Source: an uncultured Rubrobacteraceae bacterium (GTDB taxonomy: Bacteria; Actinomycetota; Rubrobacteria; Rubrobacterales; Rubrobacteraceae). Taken from it: a stretch of 14,569 nt of DNA. The translations under genes and the position numbers were made by a program. Under the pieces are notes generated by a model, which was given only the letters and a program-made list of their open reading frames with translations, was not told the origin of the DNA and did no database searches. The stretch spans positions 1 through 14,569 of the forward strand of contig CADCUW010000354.1 of the NCBI GenBank assembly GCA_902805985.1, given 5' to 3'. Shown here in pieces: positions 6,882 to 13,888 of this stretch (its first letter is position 1; every line of letters begins with the position of its first letter).

Positions 6882-7454
6882 GTGCCCTTCGTAGCCCTGC
6901 TGGACGCCAACGTGCTCTACCCACCGTACTTGAGAGATTTGCTGCTACGCCTCGCCCAGGCCGGCGTCTATCAGCCCCGATGGAGCGCGGAGATCCTCGA
7001 CGAGGTCGCCCGCAACGTCAAGGAGGGACGCGACGACGCCGCCCGGGAGAAGGTGGACCGTATGATCTCCCTCATGAAGCGGCACTTCGAGGACGCGGAG
7101 ATCACGGGCTACCACGCGCTCGTCCCGGCCATGACCAACGACCCGAAAGACCGCCACGTTCTAGCCGCCGCGCTCACCGGAGGCGCCGACGTGATCGTGA
7201 CGTACAACCTCAGGCACTTCCCGCCTCGCTCCCTCGGGCCCTACAACATAGACGCCCAGGGACCGGACGAGTTCCTCCGGCATCAGTGGGAACAGGCAGA
7301 CCCCGATCGCATGGTTGCGATCCTGAGGCGCTGGACGGATCGGCTCCAGAGACACCCGGATACCCTGGAGGGAGTCCTGGAGGAGAGGCTGGCGGCCACC
7401 GTGCCGGATTTCAGCCGCACCGTACTCCAACACATCCGCCACTCGCAACCCTAA
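6882..7454 (+). CDS. PIN-domain RNase, probable toxin
   Basis: 190 aa, GTG 6882, 15 bp after the HTH gene; the ribosome site is weak, so translation is probably coupled. The PIN core shows the acidic metal ligands: D8 in LLDANVLYP, E41 in LDEVARN, D87/D90 in NDPKDRHVLAAA and D103 in GADVIVTYNLRHFP. This is the pattern of the PIN_3-like group used as VapC-type ribonuclease toxins. The C-terminal part (about 125-190) is a helical extension seen in longer members. The protein should cut RNA when its HTH partner is lost, stabilising the surrounding element. All expected acidic residues are present, so it looks active. Confidence 0.82.
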   Translation: MPFVALLDANVLYPPYLRDLLLRLAQAGVYQPRWSAEILDEVARNVKEGRDDAAREKVDRMISLMKRHFEDAEITGYHALVPAMTNDPKDRHVLAAALTGGADVIVTYNLRHFPPRSLGPYNIDAQGPDEFLRHQWEQADPDRMVAILRRWTDRLQRHPDTLEGVLEERLAATVPDFSRTVLQHIRHSQP

Positions 7455-7463
7455 ACACGGAAA

Positions 7464-7547
7464 CCCGCCCTTCCCGAAATGTGGGCCGGCTATTGGCAGG
7501 TTGGCGCGAAGCCGGTGCGAAGACTCGGCCCTTCTTGGATGGGCGGG
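7464..7547. repeat. Foldback between converging genes
   Basis: CCCGCCC (7464-7470) can pair with GGGCGGG (7541-7547), and inside them CCGGCT (7486-7491) with AGCCGG (7510-7515). It occupies most of the 107-bp gap between the PIN gene stop and the zinc-ribbon gene stop. It may end both transcripts; no T tract is present. Confidence 0.3.
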
Positions 7548-7561
7548 AAGGTTGTTGTTCG

Positions 7562-8500
7562 CTACTGCTGCTGTGAACGCTCCGCTTCGCGTTTGGGTTT
7601 GGTGGCGTTCCTGTAGTGGTAGCGCTGTCGGCAGGCGTCTCCGCAGTAGCGCCTGTCCCGGCGGGGCTTTCTGGGCTTTCCTTCGGGGCCGGGCGCCCGG
7701 CCCGTCAGAAGGATGAGGTCTCCGCACTGCCGGCAGTAGGCGACGTGCTTCTCGCCGGCGGCAACGAGCCAGTACATCTGCAGGTACATGGCGCCGAGCA
7801 GGGTGAGATACCCGTAACCGCTGGACAGTCCCGGGGGTGTTGTGGGGCCGGCGGGGTGGAGCGTTAGTTTCGGGAACGCGAAGGTGTGGACCATCCGCAC
7901 TACCTCGCTGGTCACCAGATAGAGCGCAAACCCCAGCCTGCCGCCGTACAGTTCGGCCTCGTCCGAGGCGATGTACCTCACGAAGAGATCTTCCGTCCAG
8001 GGCCGGTACTGTCGCACGAGGGGCAGTATCGCGTCCTCGTCTTGATTCAGGCTGGCCTGGTAAAAGGCCAGGATGCCGGCGGCCCTGTCCACCTCTTCGA
8101 AAAAGTGCGCAACAAACTCGTGCGGAACGGCCTGCGTCTCGAAGGTGCGCCGATTCTGGTAGAACTCGCGGCTGCAGCCCAAGAGACCGTATTCGTTGGC
8201 CCAATCTAGTGCGATCTCGCTGGGCTGCGCCTGCTCCCGCCGCATCTTCTCCCGCAGCCGGGCGAACTCGAAGAAGAGACCGGGATCTTTTCGTATCGGG
8301 TCGTAGTACCGCCACGCATCCCGGTCTTCGCGGTCGTATTTGGGTTCCAGGTAGAAGCCGGGTTCCGCCTCCCTCGCGCGCGATTCTCCGCCCCGTACCT
8401 GTCCCAGTTCGTATTCCTTGCAGACCTCCAACGAGGAGCCTGCTCCGCCCACCAGCTCCTGGGATTCCGCAAAGTCCTCGCCCCTAAGCCTCCGTTGCAC
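7562..8500 (-). CDS. Hypothetical protein with C-terminal four-cysteine zinc ribbon
   Basis: 312 aa from GTG 8500, behind GGGAGG; an ATG at 8504 in another frame stops at once. The C-terminus carries CRQCGD (C256, C259) and RRYCGDACRQRYHYRN (C286, C290), followed by a basic tail. This CxxC/CxxxC ribbon resembles the CGNR-type C-terminal zinc finger of actinobacterial proteins thought to bind nucleic acid. The N-terminal 250 residues are helical and rich in aromatic and acidic residues (DPGLFFEFARLREKM, PWTEDLFVRYIAS), with no fold I can name. It is transcribed divergently from the Xis-like gene and convergently with the PIN gene. A regulatory role is the likeliest guess. Confidence 0.6.
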   Translation of the reverse strand: MQRRLRGEDFAESQELVGGAGSSLEVCKEYELGQVRGGESRAREAEPGFYLEPKYDREDRDAWRYYDPIRKDPGLFFEFARLREKMRREQAQPSEIALDWANEYGLLGCSREFYQNRRTFETQAVPHEFVAHFFEEVDRAAGILAFYQASLNQDEDAILPLVRQYRPWTEDLFVRYIASDEAELYGGRLGFALYLVTSEVVRMVHTFAFPKLTLHPAGPTTPPGLSSGYGYLTLLGAMYLQMYWLVAAGEKHVAYCRQCGDLILLTGRAPGPEGKPRKPRRDRRYCGDACRQRYHYRNATKPKREAERSQQQ

Positions 8501-8551
8501 CCATCCTCCCGCAAAGTCAACGCCTTCCTAACGGCTATCTGAATTTTATCG

Positions 8552-8580
8552 TTGAACACGCGACGGCGCTACCCGATATT
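8552..8580 (+). promoter_or_regulatory. Candidate promoter of the xis-rep block
   Basis: TTGAAC (8552-8557) and GATATT (8575-8580) are separated by 17 bp and lie 33 bp upstream of the Xis-like ATG. The -10 is only a partial match. The stretch is locally AT-rich (TGAATTTTATCGTTGAAC), which fits a divergent promoter region shared with the zinc-ribbon gene. Confidence 0.4.
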
Positions 8581-8613
8581 GGGCGCACTTGGGCGAACCC
8601 GGAGAGGAGGCAC

Positions 8614-8814
8614 ATGGAAACGCAGAATCACGAGAACGAGTGGTTCAGTACGGATCAACTGATTCTCTGGCTAGGTTTGGGTAGAACCAAATGCTACATG
8701 ATGCTCAGGAGTGGGGAGATCCCGAGCTACAAGATCGGGAGGGTAAGGCGCATCCGGCGGCAGGACGTCGAAGCCTGGCTCGAACGGAACAGGTACCGCC
8801 CCGGTGAGGAGTAG
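8614..8814 (+). CDS. Small excisionase-like HTH protein
   Basis: 66 aa, ATG 8614 after GGAGAGGAGG. It is almost entirely one MerR/HTH_17-type winged helix: FSTDQLILWLGLGRTKCYMM, then LRSGEIPSYKIGRVRRIRRQDVEAWLERN. This is the standard fold of small Xis/AlpA-type factors that bend att DNA or activate element genes. It heads the plus-strand replication block, as in actinobacterial integrative elements, where xis and rep genes sit together. It probably works with the integrase, although here int is about 2.7 kb away and frameshifted. Confidence 0.75.
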   Translation: METQNHENEWFSTDQLILWLGLGRTKCYMMLRSGEIPSYKIGRVRRIRRQDVEAWLERNRYRPGEE

Positions 8815-8862
8815 GAACGCTTTGCCTCCCGACACGAAGCCGGAAAGTACGAAGGCGGATTC

Positions 8863-10512
8863 TTGCCGGACGTGAGCCTCAACGGGCGCGAAGCGGGCGG
8901 GGCGTCCCCGGAGCAGGAGATAGGGGCGGCGGGCGGCGGTGGCCGGCCGGCCCGGGGGCCGACCCAGAGCGAGATGTTGATCGGCTACGCCGGGCAGGCC
9001 GAACTGTTCCACGCTCCCGACGGCGAATGCTACGCGACGGTGGAGGTGGAGGGCCACCGGGAGAACTGGCCGCTCAAGGGCGTGCGCTTCGGGCAGTGGC
9101 TCCTGAAGCGGTTCTACGGCGAGACGGGCAAGGCCCCCGGGGCGCAGGCGTTGACCGACGCCCGCTCGACCATCGCGGCCAGGGCGACGTTCGAGGGTCC
9201 CGAGCGGCCGGTGTATGTCCGGGTCGCCAAGCACGAGGGGGGCGTCTACCTGGACCTGTGCAACGAGGGGTGGGAGGCGGTGGAGATCACGGCGTCGGGC
9301 TGGCGCGTGGTCTCCGGCCAGGTCTTGCCCGTGAGGTTCGTCCGCAAGGGCAACGCCGCGCCGCTGCCCCGCCCGCAGGGTGGCGGGACCGTGGAGACGC
9401 TGCGGCCCCTGTTGAACGTGCGGGACGAGGACGACTTCAGGCTGGTAGTTGCCTGGCTGATCGGGGCCCTGAACCCGGACGGCCCGTACCCGGTGCTGGT
9501 GTTGCAGGGCGAGCAGGGGAGCGCGAAGAGCACCACGGTCAGGGTGCTGCGTTCGCTCGTCGACCCCGCGTTCGAGGCTCTGCGGTCTCCGCCGCGCGAC
9601 GAGAGGGATCTCGCCATCGCGGCGAGCGGCAACTGGACGCCCGCCCTGGACAACCTCTCCGGTGTGAGGCCCTGGCTCTCCGATGCCCTGTGCCGCCTCG
9701 CGACGGGCGGGGGTTTCGCCACCCGCGAGCTCTACTCGGACGACCGGGAGGTCATCTTCTCCCAGAAGCGTCCGGTGATCCTGAACGGTATAGACGCCCT
9801 CGCATCCGCGGGGGATCTCAGGGACCGCGGCCTGATCGTGGAACTGCCGCCCATCCCGCCGGAGAACAAGCGTACCGAGCGCGACTTCTACCGCGAGCTC
9901 GACGGGGCGCGTCCGCGGGTTCTCGGCGCCCTCCTCGACGCGGTCAGCGCCGCCCTGCGCAACCTCGACCGGGTCCAGCTCAAAGAGCTCCCGCGCATGG
10001 CGGACTTCGCGGTGTGGGTGGCCGCCGCCGAGGAGGCCCTGCCCTGGGAGCCCGGCGCGTTCATGGACGCCTACACCGGCAACCGCTCCGAGGCCAACGA
10101 ACTGGCCCTCGACGACGAGCCGGTGGCCGTCGCGATCCGGCGCCTGCTGGCGACCCGGGACGAGTGGAGCGGCACCTCCACGGAGTTGCTCGCGAAACTC
10201 GCAGAGCTGACGGACGAGGCGGTGAGGCGCTCGAAGGCGTGGCCCGGCGCCCCGAACGCCCTCAGCAACCGCCTCAAGCGCATCTCCCCCTCGCTGCGGG
10301 ACGCCGGTATCGAGTACGAGGAGAACACCGAGGGACATTCCAGGAGAAAGACCAAGACGCTAAGAAAGGTCGCGGATTCTACCGACCGCACCGACCGCGA
10401 GGCTGGTGCAAAGGCGGAGTCGGAAGGGCGCCTGGCGGCCGGTGCGGACGATGCGGTCGGCGGTTCGCAGGCCCTCTCCGGGGGAGATGGGCGCGTGAGG
10501 TTCACGCTGTGA
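8863..10512 (+). CDS. Element-encoded SF3/D5-like replication ATPase (primase-helicase type)
   Basis: 549 aa. TTG 8863 is chosen because GAAGG ends 7 bases upstream; GTG 8872 is an alternative. The N-terminal about 190 residues (SEMLIGYAGQAELFHAPDG) match the region preceding the ATPase in phage and plasmid proteins of this type. The ATPase has P-loop GEQGSAKST (G216 to T224), an acidic Walker-B-like position at ALDN (D263), and a sensor Asn in PVILNGID (N308), then RDRGLIVELPPI. The C-terminal domain (about 420-549) contains a winged-helix-like stretch (NALSNRLKRISPSLRDAGI) and a Ser/Arg/Gly-rich tail. It would unwind or load at an element origin. No separate primase is visible here. Its stop overlaps the next start in GTGA. 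Confidence 0.72.
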   Translation: MPDVSLNGREAGGASPEQEIGAAGGGGRPARGPTQSEMLIGYAGQAELFHAPDGECYATVEVEGHRENWPLKGVRFGQWLLKRFYGETGKAPGAQALTDARSTIAARATFEGPERPVYVRVAKHEGGVYLDLCNEGWEAVEITASGWRVVSGQVLPVRFVRKGNAAPLPRPQGGGTVETLRPLLNVRDEDDFRLVVAWLIGALNPDGPYPVLVLQGEQGSAKSTTVRVLRSLVDPAFEALRSPPRDERDLAIAASGNWTPALDNLSGVRPWLSDALCRLATGGGFATRELYSDDREVIFSQKRPVILNGIDALASAGDLRDRGLIVELPPIPPENKRTERDFYRELDGARPRVLGALLDAVSAALRNLDRVQLKELPRMADFAVWVAAAEEALPWEPGAFMDAYTGNRSEANELALDDEPVAVAIRRLLATRDEWSGTSTELLAKLAELTDEAVRRSKAWPGAPNALSNRLKRISPSLRDAGIEYEENTEGHSRRKTKTLRKVADSTDRTDREAGAKAESEGRLAAGADDAVGGSQALSGGDGRVRFTL

Positions 10513-10853
10513 ACGCCCGGGCTTTGCTGGAGGAGTTGCGCCGGCGGAACATCTCCGTCGAGGCCGAGGGCGACCGGCTCCGCGTGGAGGTGCCCGCCGG
10601 AGCGGACACCGAGGAGCTGCGCGCGGCGTTGTCGCGGAACAAGCCGAGCCTCATCCAACTCCTACGTTGGGAGCACCCCCGGGGAAAGCGAGCCGACAGG
10701 AGGGACCCGGAGATACGGTGGTCCGAGTATCCCGTCTGGATAGCGCTTCGCGACCCGGACACCGGAGAGTGGCACGAGGTCCGCGCCGCGGAGTGCCTGC
10801 CGGGCATAGTGAAGGCCGCGGACGCGGCCCGGCGGCGCGAGGGGAGCGGATGA
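10509..10853 (+). CDS. TubC N-terminal docking-domain-like protein
   Basis: 114 aa, GTG 10509 overlapping the ATPase stop by four bases (GTGA), so translationally coupled. Residues 1-52 (NARALLEELRRRNISVEAEG, then DRLRVEVPAG, ending NKPSLIQLLR) match the TubC docking-domain pattern: a helix, a beta-hairpin with LRV, and a helix ending in K-x-x-L-I/L-x-L-L. The rest (YPVWIALRDPDTGEWHEV and after) is a short beta segment likely specific to this group. TubC domains are known as protein-protein docking units of hybrid NRPS-PKS lines, but no biosynthetic gene is near. Coupling to a replication ATPase implies that the fold docks a replication or maintenance partner here. Confidence 0.65.
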   Translation: MNARALLEELRRRNISVEAEGDRLRVEVPAGADTEELRAALSRNKPSLIQLLRWEHPRGKRADRRDPEIRWSEYPVWIALRDPDTGEWHEVRAAECLPGIVKAADAARRREGSG

Positions 10854-10972
10854 ACCGTTGGGGCGTCCCGACCCGCGCCCATTCCGCCGAAGCCGGGAAA
10901 GAACGACGCTCGTCTCCCGCGGCCTCCGGAGGTGTCCAGGAGCTTGTTCAAGAAGGTGTTCAGAGCACATGA
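10850..10972 (+). CDS. Possible 40-aa coupled small ORF
   Basis: ATG 10850 overlaps the stop of the TubC-like gene as ATGA with GGGAGCGG just upstream, and the frame runs to TGA 10972, itself overlapping another ATG (ATGA at 10969). The 40-residue product (MNRWGVPTRAHSAEAGKERR, ending VQELVQEGVQST) has no recognisable domain. The overlap chain suggests coupled translation, but such junctions arise easily in GC-rich DNA. Confidence 0.3.
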   Translation: MNRWGVPTRAHSAEAGKERRSSPAASGGVQELVQEGVQST

Positions 10973-10977
10973 ACACC
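10945..10977. repeat. Hexamer cluster TGTTCA x2 plus inverted TGAACA
   Basis: TGTTCA at 10945-10950 and 10957-10962, and its inverse TGAACA at 10970-10975. The last two extend to a perfect 8-bp inverted repeat, GGTGTTCA/TGAACACC, with a 7-nt spacer. It lies between the replication ATPase block and the Replic_Relax-like gene. A protein binding site is plausible, such as a repressor or origin binder. Confidence 0.45.
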
Positions 10978-11095
10978 CGCGAGATCACGGGTTCCGAGGC
11001 GTGCGCGGCGAGATGTTCGCTTACCGATGGGCTTTACGGCCGCCGCTCCCTACACCCCGGCGCTTTCCCCGAGCATCCGTACCAAAGGAGAAAAG

Positions 11096-11272
11096 ATGCC
11101 CGCGGCGAGAAACCTTGGACAGGTCGGCTCCGGGCGCGGACGGGGAGGCAAGCTCGGCGGGTTTTCGGAGCGGGAAGTGAGATCGCAGGAACCACCCAAA
11201 GGAGGCAGGTCATGGGCGGATCGGGTGAGAAGGCGACGAAGAACGGCGGCGGGGCGAAGGCCGGCGGCGTGA
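11096..11272 (+). CDS. Possible small basic protein overlapping the Replic_Relax start
   Basis: 58 aa, ATG 11096 with an excellent site AAAGGAG (11084-11090, 5-nt spacing). The product is Gly/Arg-rich (SGRGRGGKLGGF, DRVRRRRRTAAGRRP) and the frame overlaps the next gene by 61 bp. No family is recognised. The strong ribosome site is the main evidence. It could be a leader peptide that couples translation to the downstream gene, or a chance frame. Confidence 0.35.
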   Translation: MPAARNLGQVGSGRGRGGKLGGFSEREVRSQEPPKGGRSWADRVRRRRRTAAGRRPAA

Positions 11273-11766
11273 GGCTCACGGCGAGGGATCAGCGCATCTT
11301 GCGCTTTGTGGTGTCCCACGGGAGAGTCACCGTGCACCACGTCGGGAGGTTCGCTTTCGGCACGGGCGGTGGGGAAGAGGGGTTCGACCCGGCTTCGGAG
11401 AGCGCGGTCTACCGCCGTCTCAGGAAGCTCAAGCGTCTGGGTCTGATCCGTCACGAGAGAATCCTCTGGAACCAGCCCGGCGTCTTCCGGGCCACGGAGG
11501 CCGGCGCGCGCATGTCCGGCACGGGGTTGCCGCCCGCCGGGATAGACCTAGCCGACCTCGAGCACGACACGAGGGTGGTGACGCTCTCGCTGTCGATACT
11601 CGGCTCCTCGCTCTACGGCGCGCGCTGGATCACCGAACGCGAGATCCGCCACGCCGTGCTCGGGCGCACGCGGAGCACGGAGACCGGCCTCATGCGCGCC
11701 GGCAAAGGGTGGGGGCGGATCCCCGACGGCGTCCTGCTTGGCCTCGGCGGTGAGCGGGTGGCCTAG
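11212..11766 (+). CDS. Replic_Relax-like winged-helix protein, C-terminally shortened
   Basis: 184 aa from ATG 11212 with AAAGGAGG upstream; the same frame is open to an ATG at 10969, but that extension has no coding character. Residues about 20-105 form the winged helix of the replication-relaxation family: LTARDQRILRFVVSHGRVTV, then AVYRRLRKLKRLGLIRHERI and FRATEAG. The following part (LADLEHDTRVVTLSLSIL, RWITEREIR, RIPDGVLLGLGGERVA) is the start of the family's nuclease-like C-terminal half. Members normally continue after the ERVA position with a VEVELxxK stretch and about 60-100 more residues; here TAG follows at once. The gene is therefore probably truncated at the element edge. Such proteins accompany rep or transfer genes on actinobacterial plasmids and integrative elements. 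Confidence 0.65.
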   Translation: MGGSGEKATKNGGGAKAGGVRLTARDQRILRFVVSHGRVTVHHVGRFAFGTGGGEEGFDPASESAVYRRLRKLKRLGLIRHERILWNQPGVFRATEAGARMSGTGLPPAGIDLADLEHDTRVVTLSLSILGSSLYGARWITEREIRHAVLGRTRSTETGLMRAGKGWGRIPDGVLLGLGGERVA

Positions 11767-11804
11767 ACGTAGAGCAGCTCAAGAGTGGCCAGTGGTTCGT
11801 CGAG

Positions 11805-12476
11805 TTGCTGCAAAAGGTCGTCCACGCCTACGACCGCAACGCCCGGGCGGAGTATTTCCGGCGGAAGTACCCGGGTCTCTCTTCCGACGAGATCGCGGAC
11901 GCACTGATCTCGGTGACGGCCCGGTACGCGACCGTGGCCGGAGGGGTGGCCGGGGCGGCGGCGACCTCGACCCAGCTCGCCACCCTCACCACCGCCGGCA
12001 TGACCGCGCCGTTGTTCGTGGGCGCTATCGGGTCGGAGATGATCTACCTCGTCCGCATCCAACTCCGGTTGGTGCTCGACCTCTCCGTCGTCTACGATCT
12101 CCGACTCGACCCGGAGGACCCCGAGGACGTGCTTATGGTCTTCGGCTACGCACTCGGTATCGCGCCGGCGGAGATGCTCGGCACGGTGGCCAGCAAGGCG
12201 GCCGGGGGCGGGACGAAAACGCTTGTGAAGAAGTACGTCAGCAAGGAGGTGCTGAGGGCGATCCAGGACTTTGCGAGGAAGCTGGGCTTCAAGATCCTGC
12301 AGCGCACCATCCTCAAGTACGCGGTCCCCGTGGCCTCGGCCGCCGTGGGGGGCGGCTACAACTACGTGGCCACCAACGTAGGGTTTGAACGGTCTGGAAG
12401 GGAGGATGGTGGGGCACTGTCTCAGTTTGACCCGCTTCCTGCCGCCTGCCTAAGATACGATCGGGTGGCCTTCTAG
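11805..12476 (+). CDS. EcsC-family protein, both ends apparently altered
   Basis: 223 aa if started at TTG 11805, which has no good ribosome site; the frame is open from 11754 and already looks coding there (GLDVEQLKSGQWFVELL), so the true N-terminus has probably been lost. The core is EcsC-like: a YPGLSSDEIADALI helix, then the glycine-rich YATVAGGVAGAAATS and TAPLFVGAIGSEMIYLVRIQ (about residues 41-85), RLVLDLSVVYDL, and further helices to GGGYNYVATN. After residue about 194 the tail (from VGFERSGRE) no longer resembles the family and overlaps the promoter of the next gene, which suggests a 3' deletion. EcsC-family proteins are membrane-associated with poorly known roles. I cannot tell whether this copy is expressed; it may be a remnant. 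Confidence 0.6.
   Translation: MLQKVVHAYDRNARAEYFRRKYPGLSSDEIADALISVTARYATVAGGVAGAAATSTQLATLTTAGMTAPLFVGAIGSEMIYLVRIQLRLVLDLSVVYDLRLDPEDPEDVLMVFGYALGIAPAEMLGTVASKAAGGGTKTLVKKYVSKEVLRAIQDFARKLGFKILQRTILKYAVPVASAAVGGGYNYVATNVGFERSGREDGGALSQFDPLPAACLRYDRVAF
12427..12456 (+). promoter_or_regulatory. Candidate sigma-A promoter of the DUF819 gene
   Basis: TTGACC (12427-12432) and TAAGAT (12451-12456) with an 18-bp spacer give a start about 30 bp before the DUF819 ATG. It lies inside the apparent C-terminus of the EcsC frame, which supports the view that this tail is not real coding sequence. Confidence 0.5.
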
Positions 12477-12492
12477 CGAGAAGGGGGACGTC

Positions 12493-13707
12493 ATGACCGG
12501 GGGAGCCGTGTTCGCCGATCCGTTTGCCGTCGGGGCGGTCGTCACCGTCCTGATCGCCCTGGCTTTCTTCCTCGACCGCAGATTCCGGCTCTTCTCCTTT
12601 TTCGGCACTGCGATAGTGGTCATCACCGGTGCCGCCCTCCTAGTTAACCTCCGGGTCATACCGCCCTCCATCCCGGTCGGGGATCAGCAGACGATCAACC
12701 CTATCTACGTCTTCGCCTCGGACTACGCCGTGCCGCTGGCCATCGTGCTGCTCCTGATGACTGCCGATCTGAGAAGTCTGCGGCGCTTGGGCAGGCCCGC
12801 GATCACGGCCTTCGTGCTCGGGGCCGTCGGCACTATGGTCGGGGCGTTCGTCGGCGGCCTGCTCCTGGCCGGTGCCATAGGGCCGGAGTCCTGGAAGATC
12901 TCGGGCCAGTTCGCCGGGAGCTACATCGGCGGGGGGGTCAACTACGCCGCCGTGGGAGAGGCGGTGGGGACCTCGGACGCGCTGTTCGCCACGGGTGCCG
13001 CCGCCGACACCCTGATGACGAATCTCTGGTTCGTCCTGACGGCCCTTATCCCGGTGGTTCTGCTGAGATTCTACCCCTCCCTCTACGGCGGACGCCCCGA
13101 CGACGAGCCCAGCCGTCCGGATGGGGGAGCCTCCGGGGAGACCGGGGCGGTGGAGGAATACTGGCAGAAACGGGAGATCTCCATCTACCATATCGTCTAT
13201 TTGCTCGCCCTCGCCTTCGTCATCGTGGCCGTTTCCACGCTCATCGCTGCGCCCGTAAACGAGGCTTTGGGCTTCGAGATCCCCGTGGAACTCTGGTACA
13301 CGACGCTGGCGCTCCTAGCCGCCCTGACCCCTGCCAACCGCTTGAACGGTGGGGAGGAGATCGGAAACGTCCTCTTGCACTACTTCTTCGCCGTTCTGGG
13401 GGCGGGTGCGGTCCTCTCGACGCTCGTGGGCAAGGGGCCGGTGATTTTTCTCTTCCTCGTCGTCCTCGTGAGTATCCACGGGCTTATCATCTTCGGGGGC
13501 GGAAGGCTGCTGAAGATCGAGATAGAGACGCTCTCAGTGGCGAGCCAGGCGTGCGTGGGCGGGCCCTCGACCTCGTTGGCCCTGGCTATATCCAAACAGT
13601 GGAGGGCGCTGGTGACGCCCGCCGTCCTGATTGGGGTCCTCGGCTACGCCATCGGCAACTACGTAGGGGTCGGCATGGCCTTCCTGCTCCGGGGACTCAT
13701 CGGGTAG
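12493..13707 (+). CDS. DUF819-family integral membrane protein
   Basis: 404 aa, ATG 12493 with AAGGGGG upstream. It has about ten hydrophobic segments across the whole length. Family-typical blocks: YAVPLAIVLLLMTADLRSLR (after the first two membrane helices), the glycine stretch FAGSYIGGGVNYAAVGEAVG, a charged loop around residues 195-225, and near the end SVASQACVGGPSTSLALAI followed by TPAVLIGVLGYAIGNYVG. These match DUF819 (YjcL-like) proteins, whose two-fold glycine-rich repeats resemble transporter re-entrant loops. The substrate is unknown. The gene looks intact and has its own promoter, so it is probably ordinary chromosome outside the element. Confidence 0.85.
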   Translation: MTGGAVFADPFAVGAVVTVLIALAFFLDRRFRLFSFFGTAIVVITGAALLVNLRVIPPSIPVGDQQTINPIYVFASDYAVPLAIVLLLMTADLRSLRRLGRPAITAFVLGAVGTMVGAFVGGLLLAGAIGPESWKISGQFAGSYIGGGVNYAAVGEAVGTSDALFATGAAADTLMTNLWFVLTALIPVVLLRFYPSLYGGRPDDEPSRPDGGASGETGAVEEYWQKREISIYHIVYLLALAFVIVAVSTLIAAPVNEALGFEIPVELWYTTLALLAALTPANRLNGGEEIGNVLLHYFFAVLGAGAVLSTLVGKGPVIFLFLVVLVSIHGLIIFGGGRLLKIEIETLSVASQACVGGPSTSLALAISKQWRALVTPAVLIGVLGYAIGNYVGVGMAFLLRGLIG

Positions 13708-13773
13708 CTGCTCCGGACGCGCCGCAACGACGGCTTCCGGCGTCCAGGAGAGGATTGACGAACTCGCAGCTTA

Positions 13774-13790
13774 CGTCCTTGTCTAGGACG
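13774..13790 (+). terminator. Possible hairpin terminator after the DUF819 gene
   Basis: CGTCCT (13774-13779) and AGGACG (13785-13790) with a 5-nt loop, 66 bp after the DUF819 stop. A second, longer-looped stem GGACGC/GCGTCC (13715-13720 and 13740-13745) lies just before it. Neither has a T tract, so the call is weak. Nothing else recognisable lies between 13708 and 13888. Confidence 0.3.
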
Positions 13791-13888
13791 AGTATCGACG
13801 TGTTCTGTAGAGGGAAAGTTCTCACGCTGTTCGGTGGAACTCCGATGTGGCTCGTAGAGGCGGTCACTGCGCCGGGCGCGGCCACCGC

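Noticed and set aside
8206..8559. Minus-strand frame starting MFNDKIQIAVRK
   Set aside because: It overlaps the zinc-ribbon gene in another frame and turns into low-complexity Arg/Ala sequence.
10969..11211. N-terminal extension of the Replic_Relax-like gene to ATG 10969
   Set aside because: The extension has no domain or coding character, and the start at 11212 has a near-perfect ribosome site.
4703..11816. Shared 10-mer GCTGCAAAAG near 4703-4712 and 11807-11816 as possible attL/attR of the element
   Set aside because: It is short and sits in coding sequence at the right; searching two stretches of 100-150 bp makes one such match only mildly surprising. The left copy is not flanked by EcsC-like sequence.
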